Notes under the pieces: generated by a model | Seen by the model: the letters and a program-made list of their open reading frames with translations, nothing else | What the model was told of the DNA's origin: nothing | Database searches by the model: none | Origin: a virus | IMG/VR virus record: IMGVR_UViG_3300030002_000003 | Span: 29,236 to 93,235 of that record | Reading direction: 5' to 3' (one strand) | DNA: 64,000 nucleotides | In this document: positions 54,056-60,877 of the stretch, one piece after another | Layout of the letters: each line of letters starts with the position of its first letter | Numbering within the stretch: the first letter of the stretch is position 1 | Position numbers and translations under genes: made by a program

Positions 54056-54205
54056 GTAGTCAAGTTTAATAAGAAGGATCAGAAGATTCCATTCAATAGA
54101 ATAGAAAGGGATGAGAAGTTAGATATTCAATTTGAAGGAGGTTTAAAGAAACTAAAAGAGAAGGCTGCTACCAAAAGGATATTAGAGCACACTAAGAGCT
54201 TTTAA
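54053..54205 (+). CDS. 50-residue basic protein
   Basis: Small frame MVVKFNKKDQKIPFN…HTKSF, Lys-rich and helical. Its TAA overlaps the next ATG (TAATG), the first of a chain of four short overlapping genes. Function unknown. Confidence 0.55.
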   Translation: MVVKFNKKDQKIPFNRIERDEKLDIQFEGGLKKLKEKAATKRILEHTKSF

Positions 54206-54342
54206 TGAGTAACACAGATAGGTGCCCTTGTCACGACATTTACAAGACCAATAAGACTATCAAAAAGAAACCAATACCTTTCGAGGAGTATCACAGAGAT
54301 AGGGTGACTAAGTTAAAGTTATTAAAGAATATATTATGTTAG
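54205..54342 (+). CDS. 45-residue protein with CPCH motif
   Basis: Small frame MSNTDRCPCHDIYKTNK…KNILC, basic, with Cys-Pro-Cys-His near the N-terminus (possible metal site). Overlaps both neighbours. Function unknown. Confidence 0.5.
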   Translation: MSNTDRCPCHDIYKTNKTIKKKPIPFEEYHRDRVTKLKLLKNILC

Positions 54343-54470
54343 GAAGAGAAATTGATAACGATGCATTAGATGGATACTCGACAATCGATAGCTGGCAAAA
54401 TGCTAACGGACGAGGCTTTTGGGGAAATCCAACGACAGGCTTTATAGATGACTGTAATGCAAATGATTAA
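54336..54470 (+). CDS. 44-residue acidic protein
   Basis: Small frame MLGREIDNDALDGYSTIDS…NAND, acidic and Gly/Asn-rich; starts inside the previous gene and overlaps the next by 14 bases. Function unknown. Confidence 0.45.
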   Translation: MLGREIDNDALDGYSTIDSWQNANGRGFWGNPTTGFIDDCNAND

Positions 54471-54624
54471 CGAGTATGCGTACTGTAGTGCGTGCAAGAA
54501 GATGCATTCTAAATATGATGATGATTGCATAGAATTAAAAAAGAATATTTCCAGAGAAGGATATAAGGCATGTGCCGAAAGCCTGACAATGGCATGTATA
54601 TTACACAGAAATAAAAATAAATAA
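54457..54624 (+). CDS. 55-residue cysteine-containing protein
   Basis: Small frame MQMINEYAYCSACKKMHSK…HRNKNK. CSAC and further Cys suggest a small metal-binding protein. Ends 1 base before the next gene; Met3 is an alternative start. Confidence 0.5.
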   Translation: MQMINEYAYCSACKKMHSKYDDDCIELKKNISREGYKACAESLTMACILHRNKNK

Positions 54625-54625
54625 T

Positions 54626-55090
54626 ATGATTGAGAATAACGTTGAAGAAGTAGTAGTAGAAGAAGTAGCCCAAGAGCAATCAGTCAATGATACTGTTATT
54701 GAGAACATGGACAATCGAACATTGGCTAATGTAGTAGCTGATAAATTAGAATATGATTTTGCAACGCTAATATTAGTTAAACCTATGCCAGTAGAGATGA
54801 CATTTAAGACATTAACTGTTCCTGAGGATTCAGGAGAGAAAAGTGAAGATGGTGAAGCTATTATGCAAATGACTATTAAAGAAGTAGAAACGGAATCTTT
54901 ATTTAGAAAAGGAGTGGTACTGTCAATACCCTTAAGCCTTCAGAAACTTAAAGAGAATGGAACATCAACTGGTATTGAATATAACATAGGAGATACTATT
55001 GTTTATCCAAGTAAACGCTCTATGGATTTTGATTTATTTAAAGATTCTGCATTAGTTGCTCCGTTCGAAGTAATCGCCAAACTTAAATAA
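54626..55090 (+). CDS. candidate GroES-like co-chaperonin
   Basis: 154 residues. After an acidic 40-residue N-terminus the order of elements matches GroES-type chaperonins: ILVKPMPVEMTFKTL (strand 1), a mobile-loop-like acidic stretch, RKGVVLSIPLSL, YNIGDTIVYPSKRSM, and a final VAPFEVIAKL. Phage co-chaperonins such as gp31 act with host GroEL on capsid folding. Similarity is by pattern only, so moderate. Confidence 0.55.
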   Translation: MIENNVEEVVVEEVAQEQSVNDTVIENMDNRTLANVVADKLEYDFATLILVKPMPVEMTFKTLTVPEDSGEKSEDGEAIMQMTIKEVETESLFRKGVVLSIPLSLQKLKENGTSTGIEYNIGDTIVYPSKRSMDFDLFKDSALVAPFEVIAKLK

Positions 55091-55091
55091 T

Positions 55092-55340
55092 ATGGAAAAC
55101 GAAAAAGAGATTTTAATACTTCCATCTTATTATCAGATAGGAGACGAGGTAGCGTATATCGCTTTCGATTATAACGAAAGGATTAATGATTCAACTGAAA
55201 AAAAGGAAATGTCAGGTGTAGTGACTAGAGTTATCTTTACAAAAGCAAAAGTGAGATATACTATTCTAGACGATGCTACTGGGTATACATTCGATGTAAT
55301 TTCAGATGATATTATTTATCCAGAGGAATTGGTAGCATAA
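55092..55340 (+). CDS. small beta-rich protein, SH3/Tudor-like
   Basis: 82 residues, ending on the base where RNase HI starts (TAATGG overlap). Five predicted strands (IGDEVAYIAFDY, GVVTRVIFTK, KVRYTILDD, YTFDVISDDIIY). Function unknown; possibly nucleic-acid binding. Confidence 0.6.
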   Translation: MENEKEILILPSYYQIGDEVAYIAFDYNERINDSTEKKEMSGVVTRVIFTKAKVRYTILDDATGYTFDVISDDIIYPEELVA

Positions 55341-55813
55341 TGGACAAAAGTGTAATACATATATATAGTGACGGAGCTTGCTCTGGAAATCCTGGTCCAG
55401 GAGGCTACGCTGCTGTAATATATATGAAATCTGGTAATATATGTGTATGTGGGTCAAGCGAAGATACCACTAACAATAGGATGGAGCTCACAGGGTTCCT
55501 AAATGGAGTTGGAACTGCATTAATTAATAAATCAGAGGAGGAATATAAAATAGTCGTACATACAGACTCAAAGTATGTCGAGAATGCTATAAATTGCGGA
55601 TGGTTAAACAAGTGGGCCAAAAAGAACTATGACAAAGTAAAGAACGTTGATCTATGGGAGATGGTATTTAAGATACTTGACTCTAGGAATACAAATATTG
55701 AAGTGGTCTGGTGTAAAGGGCACTCTGGAGTAATTCAGAACGAACTAGCAGATAAGTTTGCTGTAGTAGCAATGAATGAACGATTAAAAGAAGGTACAAT
55801 TATAGAGATTTAG
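55340..55813 (+). CDS. rnhA: ribonuclease HI
   Basis: 157 residues, the length of bacterial RNase HI. Catalytic set complete: Asp11 in YSDGACSGNPGPGG, Glu49 in NNRMEL, Asp76 in HTDSKYV, His128 in KGHSG and Asp139 in NELADKFA. It cleaves RNA in RNA-DNA hybrids, removing primers laid by the phage primase or R-loops. Followed by an intrinsic terminator at 55832-55868. Confidence 0.95.
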   Translation: MDKSVIHIYSDGACSGNPGPGGYAAVIYMKSGNICVCGSSEDTTNNRMELTGFLNGVGTALINKSEEEYKIVVHTDSKYVENAINCGWLNKWAKKNYDKVKNVDLWEMVFKILDSRNTNIEVVWCKGHSGVIQNELADKFAVVAMNERLKEGTIIEI

Positions 55814-55831
55814 TTATTTGTTTGTATTTAG

Positions 55832-55868
55832 ATAGGCTTGCTGTTAATTCAGTAGGCCTATTTTTTTA
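55832..55868 (+). terminator. intrinsic terminator after RNase HI
   Basis: ATAGGC/GCCTAT (55832-55837 with 55856-55861) with inner CTG/CAG, followed by seven T. Ends the first plus-strand transcript; the next unit has its own promoter-like element at 55891. Confidence 0.85.
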
Positions 55869-55890
55869 TAAAATAATTACATTAGCCTAC

Positions 55891-55928
55891 AACCTTTTCC
55901 AATTATTTACGTTTAGTATAATATAGGA
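55891..55928 (+). promoter_or_regulatory. putative promoter (copy 3)
   Basis: AACCTTTTCCAATTATTTAC then GTTTAGTATAATATAGG, matching the element at 53327-53360. Located between a terminator and the start at 55962, exactly where a promoter is required. Confidence 0.55.
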
Positions 55929-55961
55929 AGTCATCCTGTAAATAATATTACATAGAAAATT

Positions 55962-56471
55962 ATGAATAACATTAAAACAGTAAAAGTAATAAGTCAATTA
56001 ACTGGACTTGAGGTGGGAGATATTTTAACTAGAAAAGATAATCAATCTCCATTTGAGTTGTTAGTTGAAACATGTACTGAAACTTACTCAGCTAAAAGAT
56101 ATATTGTCCTTTCAGAAGAGTTATTGAATCACGACGAGTTCAAGGCTATTGAATGGTTTGTTGAAAAACCTCTTACCAATAGACAACGAATCGAAAAATT
56201 AGAAGGTCAATTGAAAGACGCTGAGGAAAAAATGGAACAAGGTCAGAAGAATTATACTGCGGTCCTAAACGAGAATGAAAAATTACTTGCATTGCTTACT
56301 AAGATAGACAAGCGAATTCAATACAAGCGAGATGAGTTTTCAAAGAAAGTTCAAGAGTTAGACAAAGAATTGGCTGATAAAATATTATGTGGAGAACGTA
56401 TCGAGTGGGCTGACGAAGCACTTACAGTATATGTTAATATGTTAGAATTACTTGATAAAATAGTAGAGTAA
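55962..56471 (+). CDS. coiled-coil hypothetical protein
   Basis: 169 residues. N-terminal alpha/beta part (about 1-60), then a continuous heptad-rich helix at about 70-140 (QRIEKLEGQLKDAEEKMEQG). Function unknown; first gene of the second plus-strand transcript. Confidence 0.7.
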   Translation: MNNIKTVKVISQLTGLEVGDILTRKDNQSPFELLVETCTETYSAKRYIVLSEELLNHDEFKAIEWFVEKPLTNRQRIEKLEGQLKDAEEKMEQGQKNYTAVLNENEKLLALLTKIDKRIQYKRDEFSKKVQELDKELADKILCGERIEWADEALTVYVNMLELLDKIVE

Positions 56472-56474
56472 TAT

Positions 56475-56861
56475 ATGAATAAATTCATAAAGACGGTTCC
56501 ACTAAGTAGCGTTAATTACGAATTCTTAAGAAGTCTAAATGGATTGCTTGGACTTACAGATAGGGAGATTGATCTTCTCTCTATCTTCCTTGACCTAGAA
56601 AATAGAGACTCAAAAGCAAAAGGACAGCGTAAATCAATAGATGGAACTGCTAATAGAAAAGAGATAATGCGTATAACTACAATTACAAAGGATAACCTTA
56701 GTAGATATATAAAGAGACTCAAGGCTAAGAGGATTATAGTCAGGGATTATAAAGAGGACATAAATGTACTGAACAAAGCAATACTTCCAGTTATAATAGG
56801 AAATAAAGTAGTTCAAATAACAATGATTTTAAAAGTAAAAGAAGATGAAATTCAAAACTAA
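56475..56861 (+). CDS. winged-helix DNA-binding protein (putative regulator)
   Basis: 128 residues. LGLTDREIDLLSIFLDL, then TANRKEIMRITTITKDNLSR with YIKRLKAKRIIVRD, follows the helix-helix-recognition helix-wing order of a winged HTH, with a basic recognition helix. Likely a transcriptional regulator of the phage; operator unknown. Overlaps the next gene by 17 bases. Confidence 0.65.
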   Translation: MNKFIKTVPLSSVNYEFLRSLNGLLGLTDREIDLLSIFLDLENRDSKAKGQRKSIDGTANRKEIMRITTITKDNLSRYIKRLKAKRIIVRDYKEDINVLNKAILPVIIGNKVVQITMILKVKEDEIQN

Positions 56862-57093
56862 CGAGGGGCTAGAAAAAAGAAACAATAATTTTATGCATAG
56901 ATTATTTTATAGAACCCCAGAGTCTACATACGAACTGCATGGAGATTTAAAGAAATCAATAGGATATAATTTTGAGTATCCAGATGCATATACAAATAGA
57001 GATATAGAGATTTTTGAAACACCAGTACGTAGAATTACTGTATACACAAAACCTAGATGCTATCAAAGAACACTGATATATATAATCGATTAG
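56845..57093 (+). CDS. hypothetical protein
   Basis: 82 residues, rich in Arg, Tyr and Thr; begins inside the previous gene and overlaps the next by 37 bases. No motif recognised. Confidence 0.55.
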   Translation: MKFKTNEGLEKRNNNFMHRLFYRTPESTYELHGDLKKSIGYNFEYPDAYTNRDIEIFETPVRRITVYTKPRCYQRTLIYIID

Positions 57094-57317
57094 CAGAAAA
57101 GTATGGCATACATAAAGCTGTAATATCAATGATATGTAATCATCCGTTTATATTTGCTTCCAGAAGGATAGCTAATCCAGATGATGAAAAGTCATTTATG
57201 TGTGCATACTTATTTAAGATTAAATTAAAGAAAAGATTCCACAATAAAAAAAGAATGGTATATGACGAAAGAGAAACTAAAAAAAGTGACATTGAATCAT
57301 GCGATAAAAGCATTTGA
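57057..57317 (+). CDS. hypothetical protein
   Basis: 86 residues. N-terminal helix-turn-helix-like part (YNRLAEKYGIHKAVISMIC), basic C-terminus. The pattern of the first half resembles the HTH of phage small regulators or late-expression factors. Overlaps neighbours on both sides. Confidence 0.55.
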   Translation: MLSKNTDIYNRLAEKYGIHKAVISMICNHPFIFASRRIANPDDEKSFMCAYLFKIKLKKRFHNKKRMVYDERETKKSDIESCDKSI

Positions 57318-57432
57318 TTACGCAGTCTGTAATGTAAATTGCAAAGGCAACGCAGCTAAGTCACATGAATGTATTACTAAGAAAGCGGAGTGTCAGACTA
57401 GAAAGAACTTTATTAAAAAGTTAGAAGTTTAA
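57262..57432 (+). CDS. 56-residue basic protein
   Basis: Small frame MTKEKLKKVTLNHAIKAFDY…KKLEV with four cysteines; basic. Starts inside the preceding gene, and its TAA overlaps the ATG of the next (TAATG). Function unknown. Confidence 0.5.
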   Translation: MTKEKLKKVTLNHAIKAFDYAVCNVNCKGNAAKSHECITKKAECQTRKNFIKKLEV

Positions 57433-57695
57433 TGGGTAAGGATATTTTAGCATATATAGATTTGGATGGATATCCAATTGAAACTATATATGATCAGAAT
57501 ATAATAGACATTCCAAAACCTAATCAAATAAGTGAGGATGGTAAATTTAGATTCGTTAGCAGCAGAAAACAATATTTTGGAATAGTATATATATGGAGAA
57601 TAATAGAACAGAAGGAGACAAAAATTACTACTCCTCAGTTGCAGATAAGCACAGAGACTGCAGTGACGGATACTGTTGCCACTTCGATTGCATAA
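57432..57695 (+). CDS. hypothetical protein
   Basis: 87 residues. Beta-rich N-terminal 60 residues and a Thr/Val-rich tail. No motif recognised; part of the overlapping chain. Confidence 0.55.
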   Translation: MGKDILAYIDLDGYPIETIYDQNIIDIPKPNQISEDGKFRFVSSRKQYFGIVYIWRIIEQKETKITTPQLQISTETAVTDTVATSIA

Positions 57696-57748
57696 ACAAA
57701 TTGCCTAACGGTCAATGTTATTTAAAACCAGGAAATGAAATTAATTAA
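57593..57748 (+). CDS. 51-residue cysteine-rich protein
   Basis: Small frame MENNRTEGDKNYYSS…GNEIN with five cysteines in 20 residues (DCSDGYCCHFDC and QCY), likely metal-binding. It spans the end of the previous gene and overlaps the next by 14 bases. Confidence 0.45.
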   Translation: MENNRTEGDKNYYSSVADKHRDCSDGYCCHFDCINKLPNGQCYLKPGNEIN

Positions 57749-58127
57749 TAATCCGCCAGGAGTAAAGATAGACAGGCTAAATTTTAGCGAATCGGCCTAT
57801 ACAAAAGACGATAAACGATGGGACGCTGCAACTCTAGTAGAGTGGTGTAAAGAGAAAGGATATAAAGAGTTTGATCTGCCATTAGCCGGAATAGCTTTAA
57901 ATTACCTGCCATTTTGCGTAGAGACGTTTGAAGATTTTATATGGCAGATGGATAGATGTACTCACTCGGATTTAAAGTATCCAATTATACTAGACAATCT
58001 TGGAGTAATATGCGATGGATATCATAGAGTAGCAAAAGCTATACTAGAGAAGAAGTCATCAATAAAAGCAATTAGAATAGAAGAAATGCCTAACCCAAGC
58101 GGTTATAAAAAAGAAACAAAAGAATAA
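57735..58127 (+). CDS. ParB/sulfiredoxin-like domain protein
   Basis: 130 residues. Near the C-terminus YPIILDNLGVICDGYHRVAKA (about 82-101) matches the strand-DGxHR-helix core of the ParB N-terminal fold, with Asp94, His97 and Arg98. In phages such domains occur as small nucleases, NTP-binding switches or regulators. Ends one base into the dUTPase start. Confidence 0.65.
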   Translation: MKLINNPPGVKIDRLNFSESAYTKDDKRWDAATLVEWCKEKGYKEFDLPLAGIALNYLPFCVETFEDFIWQMDRCTHSDLKYPIILDNLGVICDGYHRVAKAILEKKSSIKAIRIEEMPNPSGYKKETKE

Positions 58128-58660
58128 TGATTGACATAAAGATTAAAAAATTAGACCCGAAAGCAGTAATACCATTTGCAGCTACAGAACATTCAGCAGG
58201 ATTAGATTTAACTGCAGTTAAGGTTGGCTTTAGCCACTCAGAGGATGGAGTTCCAGTATTGGTATATGATACGCAAATAGCAATGAAAATTCCAGAAGGA
58301 CATGTTGGGTTGTTGTTTCCTAGATCATCATTAGCGAATAAGTCTTTAAACATGACTAACTGTGTTGGGGTCGTAGATTGCGATTATGTTGGCAGTATTT
58401 TACTGAAATTTAAAGTAAATACAAATACTACGCCTGTCATTTACGTAGAGGGAGATAGGGTTGGACAGATAATTATAATGCCATACCCAAAAGTTAACTT
58501 TATAGAAGTGGATGAGTTGCCAGAAACCGAAAGAGGCGAAGGCGGTTATGGATCTACAGACAAAATTAAAGAGTCTGAAATCTTAAATGGAGAGATAGAA
58601 GAAACTAATGAAATTCCAGCTGATGCTGAAATACTAGAGAATGTTGAATTAATAAATTAA
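58127..58660 (+). CDS. dut: dUTP diphosphatase (trimeric type)
   Basis: 177 residues. Five motifs in order: HSAGLDLTA (22-30), PRSSLA (65-70), GVVDCDYVG (81-89), GDRVGQIII (109-117) and RGEGGYGST (136-144). It hydrolyses dUTP to dUMP and pyrophosphate, keeping uracil out of phage DNA. An acidic C-terminal extension of about 30 residues follows motif 5. ATG overlaps the preceding TAA (TAATG). Confidence 0.93.
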   Translation: MIDIKIKKLDPKAVIPFAATEHSAGLDLTAVKVGFSHSEDGVPVLVYDTQIAMKIPEGHVGLLFPRSSLANKSLNMTNCVGVVDCDYVGSILLKFKVNTNTTPVIYVEGDRVGQIIIMPYPKVNFIEVDELPETERGEGGYGSTDKIKESEILNGEIEETNEIPADAEILENVELIN

Positions 58661-58671
58661 TAATAAATATC

Positions 58672-58722
58672 ATGGCTAAGAAACCTACTAAAAAACCAAT
58701 GGGTGGTGGCAAAAAATGCTAA
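58672..58722 (+). CDS. 16-residue basic peptide (possible)
   Basis: MAKKPTKKPMGGGKKC with ATG 11 bases after the dUTPase stop. Very short; listed because of the well-placed start and striking composition. Confidence 0.25.
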   Translation: MAKKPTKKPMGGGKKC

Positions 58723-58755
58723 CATGTATTACTGAATAATTATATACTGTGTGTT

Positions 58756-58777
58756 GGCCGTGACTATGTTTACGGCC
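58756..58777 (+). other. hairpin between dUTPase and next gene
   Basis: GGCCGT/ACGGCC (58756-58761 with 58772-58777), not followed by a T-run. Could attenuate or protect the transcript. Confidence 0.4.
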
Positions 58778-58801
58778 GATATCACTAAAAAGAAAAAGTA
58801 A

Positions 58802-59344
58802 ATGAATTCAAAATTATTCGATATCCAAGCTGGAAAAGTTACCATACACGCAGACATGCTAGGTGTGCCTTCGTTTAAGGCAATATGGAACTCTACAGAA
58901 GATAAGGACTATGCTACTAACTTAATCTCTTACATAGTCTTAAAACACCATTATAGCTCACCATATGTAGAGAATATAGGTGATGAGAAGTATAGAGATG
59001 AGAAACTAAAGAAGGAATTATTTCCTGAAGGCTGGGTAGCATCAGAGGAAGTATTATATGCTGAAAGTACATTCTTAGAGTTTTCTAATACACTGCTAGT
59101 ACAATTACTTGATTCATGCAGACATTCTGTATATATCATAAGTACATACTTAAGAGACATGACAGTTAGCTCTATGGATATGAGAACAGTTAAAGAAGCT
59201 ATGGCAGCAATGTCTTCCCTTGATAAGGTAGTTAGGTCGTTAGACTCACTTACTAAACAAGTAAGAAGAGAGGATGTAGAAACTTCGAGAGTACAAGGTG
59301 GATCTGAAATAGGTCACTTTGAAATACCTAAATCTAGACAATGA
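58802..59344 (+). CDS. conserved helical protein near terminase (possible small-terminase role)
   Basis: 180 residues, helical (LLVQLLDSCRHSVYIISTYL and following), acidic-basic mix. Position three genes upstream of the large terminase and helical character fit a small-terminase or packaging accessory protein, but no HTH is evident. Stop overlaps the next start (TGATA at 59341-59345). Confidence 0.6.
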   Translation: MNSKLFDIQAGKVTIHADMLGVPSFKAIWNSTEDKDYATNLISYIVLKHHYSSPYVENIGDEKYRDEKLKKELFPEGWVASEEVLYAESTFLEFSNTLLVQLLDSCRHSVYIISTYLRDMTVSSMDMRTVKEAMAAMSSLDKVVRSLDSLTKQVRREDVETSRVQGGSEIGHFEIPKSRQ

Positions 59345-59820
59345 TATCAAAGAACGTTAAAGTAAAGAATGCCAAGACTCATGAGTATGACGGGCAGAAA
59401 TTTAAGTCAGGGCTAGAGTTATTCTGCTACAAGCAACTAAAAGAGAATGGAATTGAGTTTACGTATCAGCCATCATCATACGTTCTTATAGCCAAGTTTA
59501 AGTCTCAGTTCAGATGCTATGAAGATACCGGAAAAATCACTAGAGACTCCAACAAGAAGATATTGTCATCTACAAAGAGGTTTGATTTAATAGAGAATGT
59601 TAGAGAAATAGCTTATACTCCAGACTTCCAAGCATTAGATGGTAGTTGGATTATAGAGACTAAAGGATTTGCTAATGATGCGTTTCCATTAAGGTGGAAG
59701 TTGTTCAAAGCAAAGTTAAATGAAATGAATTTCACTGGCATAGTAATGAAACCTGAAAGCCAGAAAGAAGTTCTACAATGCATTGATATTATAAAAGAAG
59801 AGTCATGTTGCCATTCATAG
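59341..59820 (+). CDS. DUF1064-like PD-(D/E)XK endonuclease
   Basis: 159 residues. KFKSGLELFCYKQLKENGIE gives the first acidic residue (Glu26), YTPDFQALDGSWIIETKGF gives Asp95, Glu106 and Lys108, and the closing FPLRWKLFKAK is typical of the family. Such enzymes act as resolvase-like phage nucleases clearing branched DNA before packaging. Overlaps neighbours by 4 and 16 bases. Confidence 0.82.
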   Translation: MISKNVKVKNAKTHEYDGQKFKSGLELFCYKQLKENGIEFTYQPSSYVLIAKFKSQFRCYEDTGKITRDSNKKILSSTKRFDLIENVREIAYTPDFQALDGSWIIETKGFANDAFPLRWKLFKAKLNEMNFTGIVMKPESQKEVLQCIDIIKEESCCHS

Positions 59821-60194
59821 CGTTCCCAATTTGTCTGTGCTTGGCATCGATGTTTGCTTATATAGTATGGTCTCTAGACAATATAGCTTACAAGCGAGCA
59901 CACATAAAGGACCTAGAAGAATCGTATTCTAAGCTACTGTCTCAAAAGAAATCGTCTGAAGTTAGACTTGGTCAGATATCAGAGAACTTAGCTCCATTTC
60001 TAAAGGAATTTAAATACGATCCAAAGAAATGTCACTTTCTTGGAAACCCTATAGATTACGTTATATTTGAGGAAGATAAGATAGTATTTCTAGAAATCAA
60101 ATCAGGGGAGTCTACTCTAAGTAGCACTCAAAGGAATATACGAGACCTCATAAAAGACGGTAAAGTATATTTCGATCAAATGAGAATTAAATAA
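59805..60194 (+). CDS. membrane-anchored Holliday-junction-resolvase-like nuclease
   Basis: 129 residues. N-terminal transmembrane helix (4-23), coiled linker, then the catalytic core: GNPIDYVIF (Asp84), IVFLEIKSG (Glu97, Lys99) and STQRNIRD (Gln109). This matches the family of predicted endonucleases related to archaeal Holliday junction resolvases. The second PD-(D/E)XK nuclease in tandem directly upstream of the terminase. Confidence 0.8.
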   Translation: MLPFIAFPICLCLASMFAYIVWSLDNIAYKRAHIKDLEESYSKLLSQKKSSEVRLGQISENLAPFLKEFKYDPKKCHFLGNPIDYVIFEEDKIVFLEIKSGESTLSSTQRNIRDLIKDGKVYFDQMRIK

Positions 60195-60202
60195 ATAATA
60201 TC

Positions 60203-60361
60203 ATGTCAGACGTGTTCTTAGTACTATTAGGAATGGCAGCAGCTCAATTAATTATAACTCCATACGTGATATGGATGTCATATGAAATTGGGAAATTACA
60301 GAAAGAAGTTAAACGTTTAGTTGTACTCGAAGGAATACAACATAAAACAACAATTAAATAA
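60203..60361 (+). CDS. 52-residue single-pass membrane protein
   Basis: Small frame MSDVFLVLLGMAAAQLIITP…KTTIK: hydrophobic helix at about 4-27 and a basic amphipathic tail. Holin-like size; function unknown. Confidence 0.55.
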   Translation: MSDVFLVLLGMAAAQLIITPYVIWMSYEIGKLQKEVKRLVVLEGIQHKTTIK

Positions 60362-60436
60362 ATACGTTTATAACTCAAACTAATTAATTAGTATATTAGT
60401 AAACCCTTTTTTAAACACTAAATATATAATAATAAG

Positions 60437-60568
60437 ATGGAAAATCAAATGACAATCAACTCTATATCATGCCTATCGGCATCAATAGATGCACTTAATA
60501 GGGCTGGAGAAGGAGCTGCAATTGCAGTGGTCGTTGCAAAACTCCTTGAGTTAATCAAAGAGTTATAG
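60437..60568 (+). CDS. 43-residue protein
   Basis: Small frame MENQMTINSISCLSAS…IKEL with an Ala/Val-rich helical C-terminus (GAAIAVVVAKLLELIKEL). Well placed in the chain; function unknown. Confidence 0.45.
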   Translation: MENQMTINSISCLSASIDALNRAGEGAAIAVVVAKLLELIKEL

Positions 60569-60592
60569 ACATTTAAACACATAAATTAAATT

Positions 60593-60859
60593 ATGAATAA
60601 GAATAAAAAGAACCAGGTGCCTGCAGTTGAAAAGCTAGTATTGACTCCTACAAAACAAGAAGTTGTTACTCCAGTTATAGAAGAGGTTAAAGCAGTAGCT
60701 AAACCAAAATATAAACACAAACGCAAAATCAACATTACAAACACTCCAGTTGCAGTACAAGTTATTGCTGAGCCAGTAGTAATTAAAGTAGTATTAAAAC
60801 CTAATTGGTTCAAAGCATTGATCGCTAAAATCAAAGCCTTTTTTACTAAGAAAAAATAA
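60593..60859 (+). CDS. small Lys-rich protein
   Basis: 88 residues, with Lys-rich ends and Val/Pro-rich middle; C-terminal amphipathic helix NWFKALIAKIKAFFTKKK. Stop lies 18 bases before the terminase start. No motif recognised. Confidence 0.6.
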   Translation: MNKNKKNQVPAVEKLVLTPTKQEVVTPVIEEVKAVAKPKYKHKRKINITNTPVAVQVIAEPVVIKVVLKPNWFKALIAKIKAFFTKKK

Positions 60860-60877
60860 AAACTGTTTGTCATCCAA

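Noticed and set aside
53659-54063. 134-residue minus-strand frame opposite 53672-54013
   Set aside because: Leu/Ser/Ile-rich antisense of a plus-strand gene in a plus-strand block.
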